A DNA stretch of 13,062 nucleotides from Solibacillus sp045640265 (GTDB lineage: Bacteria > Bacillota > Bacilli > Bacillales_A > Planococcaceae), in the NCBI GenBank assembly GCA_045640265.1, contig JAZUES010000256.1:1-13062 (forward strand). Reading direction: 5' to 3'. How positions within the stretch are numbered: position 1 is the first letter of the stretch; each line of letters opens with the position of its first letter. The notes below the pieces were generated by a model. It saw only the letters and a list, made by a program, of their open reading frames with translations, did not search any database and had not been told where the DNA came from. This document shows, piece after piece, positions 1 through 6,603 of this stretch. Made by a program: the position numbers and the translations under genes.

Positions 1-353
1 GCTTCTGCAGAGCCTACGATTGTGTATGATTCTTCAAAGTCAGCACGTTTACCGTTAATTAACTCATCAAATGTAACTGTTTTTCCTAACGATACAGCAG
101 TTGTTGTTCCATCTTCTGTAATAATTAATGCATTTCGTAACATTTGCTCGATTAAAGAAATACGCCCTTCAACGAAACCTTGCTCTTCTTTTGCTGAATC
201 GTACTCAGAGTTCTCAGATAAGTCGCCGAAGCTGCGGGCTACTTTAATACGGTCTACCACTTCTGGACGTTTTACCGTTTTTAATTCGTTTAATTCATTT
301 TCTAATTTTTCTTTGCCTTCTAGTGTCATTGGATATTGTTTTTCATTTGACAT
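1..353 (-). CDS. greA: Transcription elongation factor GreA (3' part outside window)
   Basis: GreA binds the secondary channel of RNA polymerase and stimulates cleavage of backtracked transcripts. The visible 117 residues cover the N-terminal coiled coil and the start of the C-terminal FKBP-like domain; roughly 40 residues are missing at the window edge. The coiled-coil tip carries the family motif SFGDLSENSEY (residues 41-51), whose D44 and E47 correspond to the catalytic acidic pair of E. coli GreA (D41/E44). The start is the second of two adjacent ATG codons (351-353), 8 nt after GGAG of AAGGAGTGG. The first ATG (354-356) is also possible and would add one Met. It is the last gene of the conserved block and is separated from udk by a 263-nt gap holding a large hairpin and a DnaA-box-like 9-mer. 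Identity is very secure. Confidence 0.96.
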   Translation of the reverse strand, partial: MSNEKQYPMTLEGKEKLENELNELKTVKRPEVVDRIKVARSFGDLSENSEYDSAKEEQGFVEGRISLIEQMLRNALIITEDGTTTAVSLGKTVTFDELINGKRADFEESYTIVGSAE

Positions 354-414
354 CATTTCCACTCCTTATAATAACTTGAAAACGGTTTCTTTTTTCGTTT
401 CCTTATTTAATTTA

Positions 415-441
415 TACGATTTATCCACATTGATTATCGTA
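415..441. promoter_or_regulatory. Perfect DnaA-box 9-mer inside a palindrome upstream of greA
   Basis: The plus strand carries TTATCCACA (421-429), which equals the consensus DnaA box. It sits between inverted arms TACGAT (415-420) and ATCGTA (436-441). The location is about 70 nt upstream of the greA start. Only one box was noticed, so this is not an origin. Whether DnaA or any other protein binds here is unknown. Confidence 0.35.
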
Positions 442-460
442 AGTGTAATTTGCTCATAAA

Positions 461-544
461 TAACAGAAAACCCGACTACTAGTTAACGATATGTGCAGTT
501 TGCCTCGTTTAGAAGCTCACTTACACAGCGTTAACTAGCAGCCG
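461..544 (-). terminator. Large hairpin followed by a short T-run, candidate udk terminator
   Basis: Arms 473-488 and 529-544 pair over 16 positions. CTAGTTAACG (479-488) and CGTTAACTAG (529-538) are perfect complements, and the two remaining non-Watson-Crick positions become G-U pairs only in the minus-strand RNA. The 3' arm runs into GGGTTTTC on the minus strand. The 40-nt loop is unusually long for an intrinsic terminator, so it may be a structured or repeated element that also ends udk transcription. Confidence 0.5.
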
Positions 545-616
545 AATTTCATGAATACTTATTTATGTTCTCATCGATTGTTGAAATGTAAATATTGTAA
601 ATACTTACCCATCATA

Positions 617-1252
617 TTACACAATCGGATCAGATTCAAGAATTGTTTTTATTTTCGTTACCATTAAGTCGATTGCAACATTATTGCCGCCACCTTCTGG
701 AATGATCACATCTGCATATCTTTTTGTTGGTTCGATAAACATATTGTGCATTGGACGAACAGCTGAAAGGTACTGATCAATTACGGAATCAGCAGTACGA
801 CCACGCTCTTTAATGTCACGTTGAATACGACGAATAATACGTAAATCTGAATCTGTATCGACGAATAATTTAATATCCATTAAATCACGTAAGCGATTAT
901 CTTCTAATACTAAAATTCCTTCGATAATAATAACATCTTTCGGTTCAACCTGAATCACTTCTTCAGAACGAGTATGATTCACATAATCATAAACAGGTTT
1001 TTCAATCCCTTTATAATCAAGTAGGTTATGAACATGTTCAATTAATAAATCTGTATCAAATGCTAATGGATGGTCATAGTTTGTTAATAAACGTTCATCA
1101 AACGTCATATGACTTTGGTCTTTATAATAATAATCTTGTTCGATTACAACTACAGAATGATCGCGGAAAACATCATAAATAGCTCGGGTTACACTCGTTT
1201 TACCTGAGCATGAACCACCTGCAATCCCTATAACAACTGGACGCATTTTCAT
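617..1252 (-). CDS. udk: Uridine/cytidine kinase
   Basis: Udk phosphorylates uridine and cytidine to UMP and CMP in pyrimidine salvage, usually with GTP or ATP as donor, in the cytoplasm. The 211-residue length equals that of B. subtilis Udk. Visible motifs are the P-loop GGSCSGKT (residues 12-19), the acidic pair in EQDYYYKD (38-45), the substrate-region stretch NYDHPLAFD (58-66), the Walker-B-like IIIEGILVLED (108-118) and the arginine-rich lid around 139-152. The start ATG immediately follows the yrrO stop (TAAATG), and the ribosome binding site AAGGAG lies inside the end of yrrO, so translation is probably coupled. It is the last gene of the yrrM-yrrN-yrrO-udk cluster. Met3 is a possible alternative start, but Met1 has the better 9-nt spacing. 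Confidence 0.97.
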   Translation of the reverse strand: MKMRPVVIGIAGGSCSGKTSVTRAIYDVFRDHSVVVIEQDYYYKDQSHMTFDERLLTNYDHPLAFDTDLLIEHVHNLLDYKGIEKPVYDYVNHTRSEEVIQVEPKDVIIIEGILVLEDNRLRDLMDIKLFVDTDSDLRIIRRIQRDIKERGRTADSVIDQYLSAVRPMHNMFIEPTKRYADVIIPEGGGNNVAIDLMVTKIKTILESDPIV

Positions 1253-2530
1253 TTAGTTATTCTCCTTTCGCATCATATCAAAATGCGATAATGGGCGATC
1301 TACTTTAAATTTTACGATTTGTAATGGATGACGCGCAACATCTAGCTCGTTACCTTCTTCATCCCAAAGTTGGCCAACTGTTGTTTGGAATGTTTCTAAC
1401 TTAGGACCGAAGAACTCAATTGTATCTCCTGGTTTAAAGAAGTTACGTTGTTCTAATGTGACCATTTGTGTTTCTTGATCATAATCCTTAACAAAACCAG
1501 CGAAGTCCCATTTCATTTTGTGTGAGTGGAAGCCAAACATTTGTTGTTTGTAGCTTGGTTCGCCTTCGAAGAATGATGAGGCTGTTGCACGGTTTGCACA
1601 ACGCGCCAATTCAGATAACCATTCTTTTTGGAATGTGAAGTTTTCTGGATCTGCACAGTAAGCATCAATTACTTTACGGTAAACAGAAATAACTGTTGCT
1701 ACGTAGTGAATCGATTTCATACGGCCTTCTACTTTTAATGAATCAATGCCTAACTCAATCATGTGAGGAATTGATTCAATTAATTTTAAATCTTTCGGGC
1801 TCATAGCGAATGGTGCTTCGCCTTCGTTGAATAACGCTACTTCTTCGCCTTCTTTTTCTTCGTAAAGGTCATAGTCCCAACGACAAGATTGGCAGCAACC
1901 ACCACGGTTTGAGTCACGTGCAGTCATATGGTTAGATAATGTACAACGACCTGAGTAAGCGATACACATTGCACCGTGCACGAATGCTTCGATTTCAATG
2001 TCTACTTCTTCTTTCATTTTGCGCATTTCTTCTCCGCCAACTTCACGTGCTAGTACGACACGTTCTAAGCCTTCACTTTTCCAATACTTTACAGCTTTCC
2101 AGTTTGATAATGATTGCTGTGTTGAAAGGTGAATTTCTAAAGAAGGTGCGCACTTTTTACAAGTTTCGATAATTAATGGATCTGCAACGATAATCCCCTT
2201 AACGCCTGCACCCTCAACTGCTTGTAAATACTCTTCTAAGCCATCCATATTTTCGTTATGGGCAAAAATATTTGTCGTAACGTAAATAACGGCGCCGTAT
2301 TTTTTGGCGAATTCAACGCCTTCTCTCATTTCGTCAATTGTAAAGTTGCCTGCGTTTGAACGTAGACCAAACTCTTGACCGCCGATGAATACGGCGTCTG
2401 CACCATAATGTACGGCTACTTTTAATTTTTCTAAGCTTCCTGCTGGCGCTAAAAGCTCAGGTTTTTTTGTAATCACTGTTTTTCCGTTAATTGTTTCACG
2501 GATTTTCTCATTTTGAATTAACTGTAGCAT
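1253..2530 (-). CDS. yrrO: Peptidase U32 family tRNA U34 hydroxylation protein (YrrO/TrhP2 type)
   Basis: U32-family proteins of this type are named for old protease annotations. In B. subtilis YrrO, with YrrN, has been linked to prephenate-dependent hydroxylation of wobble uridine (ho5U34) in tRNA. The 425-residue protein starts its barrel domain at PELLAPAGSLEKL (24-36). It keeps the cluster-type cysteines in the pattern HGAMC...GRC...GGCCQSC, namely C189, C196, C212/C213 and C216, matching the iron-sulfur ligand pattern of E. coli TrhP (YegQ). The region from about 340 to 410 resembles the U32 C-terminal beta domain. The start ATG has the site AGGGGAG 11 nt upstream, partly overlapping the yrrN stop. 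The 18-nt gap after yrrN and zero gap before udk show co-transcription. The role in this organism is by homology. Confidence 0.93.
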   Translation of the reverse strand: MLQLIQNEKIRETINGKTVITKKPELLAPAGSLEKLKVAVHYGADAVFIGGQEFGLRSNAGNFTIDEMREGVEFAKKYGAVIYVTTNIFAHNENMDGLEEYLQAVEGAGVKGIIVADPLIIETCKKCAPSLEIHLSTQQSLSNWKAVKYWKSEGLERVVLAREVGGEEMRKMKEEVDIEIEAFVHGAMCIAYSGRCTLSNHMTARDSNRGGCCQSCRWDYDLYEEKEGEEVALFNEGEAPFAMSPKDLKLIESIPHMIELGIDSLKVEGRMKSIHYVATVISVYRKVIDAYCADPENFTFQKEWLSELARCANRATASSFFEGEPSYKQQMFGFHSHKMKWDFAGFVKDYDQETQMVTLEQRNFFKPGDTIEFFGPKLETFQTTVGQLWDEEGNELDVARHPLQIVKFKVDRPLSHFDMMRKENN

Positions 2531-2548
2531 GATGTGACGTTCTCCCCT

Positions 2549-3481
2549 CTAGTAAACTGTTTCCTTGAAAATGAAGCCAGTATCCAGTGGACGTAACGCT
2601 GGCTGAATTGCTTCTACTTGTTCAAATAATTCGGATTTAATTTCATCATACGCATCTTCGCCTTGATCAAAGTATGCATCGATTGCTTGGCGGTAAAGCT
2701 TCGTAACTGATACAACATAGTCGAATGAATGCAGTACGCCGTCAATTTTCATTGAATCAATGCCCGCTTCAAATAGCTCATTTAATTCTTCGATAATGCA
2801 CATATCATTTGGTGAGAAGATGTGTGTACCATTCATGTCTTCATAAATTGGGTATTTATTTTTACGCTCTTTGTCGTGTAAGAACATGTTTTTGTTTTCT
2901 TTACGGTTTTCGATTTCCATCGCTTCTTCACGGTATAAGAAATAGTTTCCTAAAAGTGAACGTTTTGATTGGAACATACAAGTCATCCCGTGTACTTGTA
3001 CTTCAATTTCATGTTTTGTGTTCTCTTTAATCTCAATTACTTCATCGACTGAAAGCTCACGTGCTAGTACAGCACGTTTGCTGCCGCGCTCGCCCCAATA
3101 GTTTACTTGGAACCAGTTTGTTGCAATTGTTTCTGGATTCCAGTGTAGAGGTATTGTAATACCTAATTCACGTACCGCAACAACTACTGCTGGGTCACCG
3201 AAAATTAGTGCATCCACACCGATACGCGCCATCTCTTTTAAATAATCATCTAATGCATCTAAACGATCATTGTGGAAAATAGCATTTACTGCAACATATA
3301 CTTTTTTGCCTGCTGCATGAATTAGTTTCGTTGCTTCTTCAACTTGGGCTACTGTAAAGTCTCCAGCTAAACGTAGACCAAATTTTTGTTCTCCAATTAC
3401 AAAAGCGTCTGCACCTGCATCTAATAATGCAACGACGTGCTCAACTGATTGGGGTGTAAGTAATAATTCTGGTTTTTTCAC
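2549..3481 (-). CDS. yrrN: Peptidase U32 family tRNA U34 hydroxylation protein (YrrN/TrhP1 type), cysteine-poor paralogue
   Basis: This 310-residue protein is the partner paralogue of YrrO and is thought to act with it in ho5U34 formation. It shares the N-terminal barrel motifs (KKPELLLTP 2-10, FGLRLAGDF 34-42, HW-x-E-T 113-118, AVLAREL 137-143 and HGMTC 164-168) but lacks the U32 C-terminal domain present in YrrO. Of the four cluster-type cysteines only C168 remains: the second is S175 and the CCxxC segment is absent. It is therefore unlikely to bind its own 4Fe-4S cluster and may work as a heteromer with YrrO. The start is GTG (3479-3481). Its Shine-Dalgarno AAGAGG is encoded by the last two codons of yrrM, and 6 nt separate that gene's stop from this start. 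Identity is secure; the exact biochemical role is less so. Confidence 0.92.
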   Translation of the reverse strand: MKKPELLLTPQSVEHVVALLDAGADAFVIGEQKFGLRLAGDFTVAQVEEATKLIHAAGKKVYVAVNAIFHNDRLDALDDYLKEMARIGVDALIFGDPAVVVAVRELGITIPLHWNPETIATNWFQVNYWGERGSKRAVLARELSVDEVIEIKENTKHEIEVQVHGMTCMFQSKRSLLGNYFLYREEAMEIENRKENKNMFLHDKERKNKYPIYEDMNGTHIFSPNDMCIIEELNELFEAGIDSMKIDGVLHSFDYVVSVTKLYRQAIDAYFDQGEDAYDEIKSELFEQVEAIQPALRPLDTGFIFKETVY

Positions 3482-3487
3482 CTTTCG

Positions 3488-4120
3488 TCACCTCTTCAAA
3501 CAAATTAACAATCCATCACCAACTGGGAAGAAAGCACTCGTATAATCTGGATGTGCCATAATCCAATCAGAAAATGTTTTTAAGTTTCGAATCATTGTTC
3601 TTTTTCTTCTAGGTACTTCTTTTATATCTAAATCTGAAAGCCCGTGCATATACATATTATCGATGTATAAAACTCCGCCTGATGGTACGAGCGGCGCATA
3701 CTTTTTGAAAAATTTCATGTATTGCCCCTTCGCCGCATCAATGAAAACTGCATCAAAAGTCTTTTGAATATTTTCTAAATCTACTTCTAATGCATCGCCT
3801 TCAATCACTTGAATACGGTTTGCTACCTCTGATCTTGCAATGAATTGGTTCGCATACTGGATACGTGATTCGTCACGTTCAATCGTCACAATTGTACATT
3901 CTGGTAGGGCCTGTGCCATTCGAATTGCAGAATAACCAATGGCCGTGCCAATTTCTAAAATTGATTTTGGGTTTTGAATACGTAAAAGTTGATTCAACGA
4001 TTCAATCCCCGCAAGTTGCATAATCGGAACGTGATTCTCTAATGCAAACTGTTCCATTTCAACGAGTAATTCATCACGTTCAGGAATGAAGGAAGCAATA
4101 TAAGCGTCTGATAATTCCAT
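3488..4120 (-). CDS. trmR: tRNA 5-hydroxyuridine O-methyltransferase TrmR (YrrM)
   Basis: TrmR uses S-adenosylmethionine to methylate ho5U34 to 5-methoxyuridine (mo5U34) in tRNA, improving wobble decoding. The next two genes make the ho5U substrate, so the cluster holds both steps. The 210-residue sequence is a class I cation-dependent O-methyltransferase. Motif I is LEIGTAIGYS (55-64), the acidic end of strand 2 is TIERD (79-83), followed by EGDAL (107-111). The metal/catalytic stretch is FIDAAKGQY (126-134) with D128 and K131, and D154/N155 lie in YIDNM. The start ATG lies 8 nt after GGGAG. It is the first gene of its transcription unit, with a promoter candidate and a hairpin leader in the gap from mltG. 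A general catechol-type O-methyltransferase is the main alternative, but the synteny strongly favours TrmR. Confidence 0.93.
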   Translation of the reverse strand: MELSDAYIASFIPERDELLVEMEQFALENHVPIMQLAGIESLNQLLRIQNPKSILEIGTAIGYSAIRMAQALPECTIVTIERDESRIQYANQFIARSEVANRIQVIEGDALEVDLENIQKTFDAVFIDAAKGQYMKFFKKYAPLVPSGGVLYIDNMYMHGLSDLDIKEVPRRKRTMIRNLKTFSDWIMAHPDYTSAFFPVGDGLLICLKR

Positions 4121-4148
4121 TCGTCAATCTCCCTTTACCTGATTATTT

Positions 4149-4199
4149 GCGCAAGTCTTTTATCTACATAATAAAAAAGACGAAACGAGATGTTTGCGC
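4149..4199 (-). other. Nested stem-loop in the yrrM 5' leader
   Basis: Outer arms GCGCAA (4149-4154) and TTGCGC (4194-4199) enclose inner arms GTCTTTT (4155-4161) and AAAAGAC (4175-4181). The two stems stack directly on one side, and a 12-nt bulge lies on the other. On the minus strand this would be the very 5' end of the predicted yrrM mRNA, about 16 nt before its ribosome binding site. No riboswitch class is recognised. A role in mRNA stability or translation control is inference. Confidence 0.45.
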
Positions 4200-4207
4200 C
4201 CACAATG

Positions 4208-4234
4208 TTTATATATAAGGACAAAAAATCACAA
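4208..4234 (-). promoter_or_regulatory. Candidate promoter for yrrM-yrrN-yrrO-udk
   Basis: On the minus strand TTGTGA (4229-4234) and TATAAA (4208-4213) are spaced by 15 nt. A 17-nt spacing would use TAAACA instead. The fit to sigma-A is only fair, but a promoter is expected here because a terminator-like hairpin follows mltG immediately upstream. The predicted start is near 4201. Confidence 0.35.
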
Positions 4235-4248
4235 CTTATAATAGCACG

Positions 4249-4321
4249 AAAACAAAAGGAATGCGAACAATCTTTACTATTTCCGTCTTTTGACGGAGTT
4301 TAAAGACATTCGATTCCTTTT
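4249..4321 (-). terminator. Extended nested hairpin after mltG, probable terminator
   Basis: Three stems are nested. The outer one pairs 4254-4267 with 4309-4321 (AAAAGGAAT/ATTCCTTTT plus CGAA/TTCG with one bulged base). The middle one is TCTTTA (4271-4276) with TAAAGA (4301-4306), and the inner one is TCCGTC (4282-4287) with GACGGA (4292-4297) around a TTTT loop. On the minus strand the structure ends in CCTTTTGTTTTC, a U-rich tail. It begins 7 nt after the mltG stop. Confidence 0.55.
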
Positions 4322-4328
4322 CATTTAC

Positions 4329-5447
4329 TTACTTTAAATATTTTTCAATGTTAACTAAATGCTCATCATATGATTTTGCAAAGTGATTCGTACCTTCTTT
4401 ATCAGCTAAAAAGTATAAATAATCCGTTTGTGATGGATTTAATGCTGCTTCAATTGAAACTTTTCCTGATCCTGCAATCGGGCCAGGTGGTAAGCCAACA
4501 TTTTGATAAGTGTTATAAGGATTTTCTACTTCTAAATCCTCATATAATACACGCTCTTTATGTGAGCCTAATGCATATAAAACAGTTGGGTCTGTTTGTA
4601 ATGGCATGTTAACAGCGATACGATTAAAGAACACACTTGCAATTGTCTCGCGATCTGTTTGTGCAGTTGCTTCTTCTTCTAGTAAAGAGGCGAATGTTAG
4701 TAGCTCATGAACAGTCATTTGTTTTTCCTCAAGTACTACTTTAAAATCTGAAACAATTGTATTTGTCGCGTCTAACATCGTTTCAATAATCTCTTCTATT
4801 GTCGGATTTTCTTCAAAGAAAGGATATGTTGCAGGGTATAAATAACCCTCTAATGCATAACGTACATTTTCCTTTAAAATATCTTCCGTCAATAATTCTG
4901 GGTATTCTGCCATCATTTGTTTAATAAATGTTTGATCTGTTGCTTTTGCCATAAATTTCTCTGCAGAATGAGATGTATTCTTTTCTACAATTTTTGCAAT
5001 TTGATCGAGTGTTAATCCCTCTGGAACGGTCATTGTAAATACTGGCTCACGGTATACACGACCTGTTTTTAAACTTTCGATAATTTCATCTAGCGTCATT
5101 GATTTTGTTAATGAATAATTGCCTGCTTGAAACTCTGATTCATTTTTAAATTTCGTATAATATTTAAAAATTTTCGCATCTTTAATAATTTCATTTTTCT
5201 CTAAAATAGATGAGATCACTGTAATTCCTGAACCCATTGGAATTTCGACTGCAATTATATCATTCGATTCTGGATCCACTGGTTCCAAAGCAGAGGATAT
5301 GTAGTTATAACCTGAAACCCCAATAATTACTAATACTACGAGAGCAACAACTGCAATAATAGAAACGACTCTTCGCACAGTTCGAATCTCTCCTTTTTTT
5401 TCTTTCATTTTTTTGAACATTTCTTGTTTCTTCTCTTCATCTAACAC
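4329..5447 (-). CDS. mltG: Endolytic murein transglycosylase MltG
   Basis: MltG (YceG/YrrL) is a membrane-anchored lytic transglycosylase that cleaves nascent glycan strands and sets their length. The product has 372 residues from the GTG at 5445-5447, chosen because AGGGGGG lies 6 nt upstream; a TTG 12 codons earlier has no such site. Order: charged cytoplasmic N-terminus (1-25), one transmembrane helix (about 26-48), a LysM-like stretch (about 65-135), then the YceG catalytic domain. The catalytic region ASLLEEEA (254-261) aligns with E. coli ASIVEKE, so E257 is the likely catalytic residue. Family motifs LQTDPTVLY (283-291), NPYNTY (309-314), GLPPGPI (318-324) and HFAKSYDEH (355-363) are all present. 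It is monocistronic by appearance, with hairpins on both sides. Identity is very secure; the start is the only uncertainty. Confidence 0.95.
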   Translation of the reverse strand: MLDEEKKQEMFKKMKEKKGEIRTVRRVVSIIAVVALVVLVIIGVSGYNYISSALEPVDPESNDIIAVEIPMGSGITVISSILEKNEIIKDAKIFKYYTKFKNESEFQAGNYSLTKSMTLDEIIESLKTGRVYREPVFTMTVPEGLTLDQIAKIVEKNTSHSAEKFMAKATDQTFIKQMMAEYPELLTEDILKENVRYALEGYLYPATYPFFEENPTIEEIIETMLDATNTIVSDFKVVLEEKQMTVHELLTFASLLEEEATAQTDRETIASVFFNRIAVNMPLQTDPTVLYALGSHKERVLYEDLEVENPYNTYQNVGLPPGPIAGSGKVSIEAALNPSQTDYLYFLADKEGTNHFAKSYDEHLVNIEKYLK

Positions 5448-5474
5448 GGGCGTCCCCCCTTTTTCTCTTTCATA

Positions 5475-5503
5475 ATGATACAAAATATTTCTAATTGATA
5501 CAA
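5475..5503 (-). promoter_or_regulatory. Candidate mltG promoter
   Basis: On the minus strand TTGTAT (5498-5503) and TATCAT (5475-5480) are spaced by exactly 17 nt. The -10 matches sigma-A at five of six positions but the -35 is weak. The predicted start near 5468 gives a leader of about 20 nt that includes the AGGGGGG site. It lies just downstream of the terminator of the preceding gene, as expected. Confidence 0.35.
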
Positions 5504-5584
5504 TAAAACGAATAAAAGTAATACGAATTGTTCTATTTTTTGATTCTTTTCAACTGACGTATTCCTTAAAAAATTGTTCGCTAC

Positions 5585-5625
5585 AAAAAAAATCTAACTA
5601 ACCATTTATGGCTAATTAGATTTTT
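5585..5625 (-). terminator. Rho-independent terminator of the double-DUF1292 gene
   Basis: Arms 5588-5603 and 5610-5625 form a 16-position stem around a 6-nt loop. Its two non-Watson-Crick positions become G-U pairs only in the minus-strand RNA, so the structure is oriented. On that strand it ends in an unbroken run of eight T (5585-5592 as A on plus). Confidence 0.85.
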
Positions 5626-5628
5626 GAA

Positions 5629-5661
5629 TGGTCTATCCGGCGTTAACCGGCAGGAAGACCA
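5629..5661 (-). repeat. Compact inverted repeat between the double-DUF1292 stop and its terminator
   Basis: TGGTCT (5629-5634) pairs with AGACCA (5656-5661), and CCGG (5637-5640) with CCGG (5647-5650) around GTTAA-type bases. No T-run follows it directly; the strong terminator starts 4 nt further on in the minus direction. It may add stability to the 3' end. No function is recognised. Confidence 0.4.
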
Positions 5662-5677
5662 ACACTAATTGACTTTA

Positions 5678-6187
5678 TTATTGTGCTAGTGAAGCTAACA
5701 CTTCTTCTACCATTTCCCATTCAGCATCTGTTTCGATTGGTAATAAATCGACAACTTCCCCATTTTCACCTGCGATGTAAGCTGATGCGAATACTTCGTC
5801 TAAATTTGGTGCATCGTCTTCAAAAATAGCATAGAATAAATAGTTTTTATTGCCTTGCTCGAAACGGTGTAAAATTTGACACATTACTTCTTCGTCTTGA
5901 TCATTTGTGATTGTAAAGAAGTTTGTTTGGTCAGCGCCAAATTCAGCGATGACTGTATTCATAACTTCTTCAACCATTGCCCATTCTTCATCAGTTTCGA
6001 TATCTGAGAAACTCGACATTTCACCGTTTTCATCTACTTCATAGCGTAATGCTGAAATACCTGTATCCGCGTCACCCACTAATGAAAATAACACATATGA
6101 ATGCTCGTCCGAATCAAATGAAAATACAACGCGGCATTGTTGCTCTTCCCCGTCTTCTGTTTGTAACACAAAAATTTGATCTTCCAT
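5678..6187 (-). CDS. Protein with two tandem DUF1292 domains
   Basis: This is a 169-residue, strongly acidic, cytoplasmic-looking protein without signal or membrane segment. It holds two copies of the DUF1292 domain. Copy 1 spans about 1-84 (QIFVLQTEDGEEQQCRVVFSF, then YVLFSLVGD, then DIETDEEWAMVEEVM). Copy 2 spans about 87-169 (FFTITNDQDEEVMCQILHRF, then NYLFYAIFEDD, then PIETDAEWEMVEEVL). Copy 2 keeps the FASAYI-AGENGE segment of the single-domain neighbour YrzB, while copy 1 has diverged there. The start ATG has a perfect AGGAGG 7 nt upstream. It lies downstream of yrzB, after a hairpin, and ends before a strong terminator. The function of DUF1292 is not known to me. Origin by duplication of yrzB followed by fusion is inference. 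Confidence 0.88.
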   Translation of the reverse strand: MEDQIFVLQTEDGEEQQCRVVFSFDSDEHSYVLFSLVGDADTGISALRYEVDENGEMSSFSDIETDEEWAMVEEVMNTVIAEFGADQTNFFTITNDQDEEVMCQILHRFEQGNKNYLFYAIFEDDAPNLDEVFASAYIAGENGEVVDLLPIETDAEWEMVEEVLASLAQ

Positions 6188-6207
6188 GAAAGGTCCTCCT
6201 ATAATAA

Positions 6208-6240
6208 CAAAGCAGAGTCGGCTCTTGCCTACTCTGCTTT
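6208..6240. terminator. Hairpin between yrzB and the double-DUF1292 gene, possible partial terminator
   Basis: AAAGCAGAGT (6209-6218) pairs perfectly with ACTCTGCTTT (6231-6240). After one mismatch, GGC/GCC closes a TCTT tetraloop, giving 13 base pairs. On the minus strand only GTTATTAT follows, a poor U-tract, so read-through to the downstream gene is likely. The plus direction has a slightly better TTTATTTT tail but no gene to terminate. It sits 3-5 nt before the AGGAGG of the next gene. Confidence 0.55.
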
Positions 6241-6265
6241 ATTTTCACTTTAAATTACGAAAGAA

Positions 6266-6556
6266 TTATTCTTCTTCGCCCATTTCGTCTTCAATTTGGT
6301 TTAATACTTCTTCGATTAAATCCCATTCAGCTTCAGTTTCGATTGGTGTTAATTCACCATCTTCACCATTTTCGGCTGGTACGAATGCAGAAGCAAAAAT
6401 TTCTACTGCTCCATCTTCGTCTTCTTCAGCACCTACTAAAGAATATAATACATATGATTTACCGAATTCTTCTGATTCGAAAGTGTGTAAAATTTCGCAA
6501 AGTTGTTCGGTACCATTCTCATCCACTACTGTAATTTGATTTTGTTGTTCTGACAT
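6266..6556 (-). CDS. yrzB: DUF1292 domain protein YrzB
   Basis: This is a 96-residue acidic protein with one DUF1292 domain, close in length to B. subtilis YrzB and in the same position next to ruvX. It reads QITVVDENG (6-14), QLCEILHTFE (18-27), SYVLYSLVG (34-42), IFASAFVPAENGE (54-66), then PIETEAEWDLIEEVL (74-88) and an acidic tail ending GEEE. The start is the ATG at 6554-6556, with GAGG 8 nt upstream. An in-frame GTG three codons earlier overlaps that ribosome binding site and is rejected. It follows the ruvX terminator and has its own TATAAT box, and it shares two thirds of its motifs with both halves of the downstream double-domain gene. Molecular function is unknown. Confidence 0.92.
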   Translation of the reverse strand: MSEQQNQITVVDENGTEQLCEILHTFESEEFGKSYVLYSLVGAEEDEDGAVEIFASAFVPAENGEDGELTPIETEAEWDLIEEVLNQIEDEMGEEE

Positions 6557-6603
6557 TATCGTCACCTCTTCATAATATTTAGGCTTAACCTATTGCTCCA
6601 TTT

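Noticed and set aside
22..459. 145-codon open frame on the plus strand
   Set aside because: It lies antisense to greA, whose protein is clearly recognisable, and has no ribosome binding site or known motif.
4236..4243. TATAAT-like box on the plus strand in the mltG-yrrM gap
   Set aside because: No plus-strand gene or good -35 follows it. AT-rich intergenic DNA gives such matches by chance.
6186..6539. 117-codon plus-strand frame across the yrzB region
   Set aside because: It is antisense to yrzB and rich in serine from codon mirroring. No coding signal.
6557..6565. GTG start three codons before the yrzB ATG
   Set aside because: It overlaps the GAGG ribosome binding site that serves the ATG at 6554-6556.
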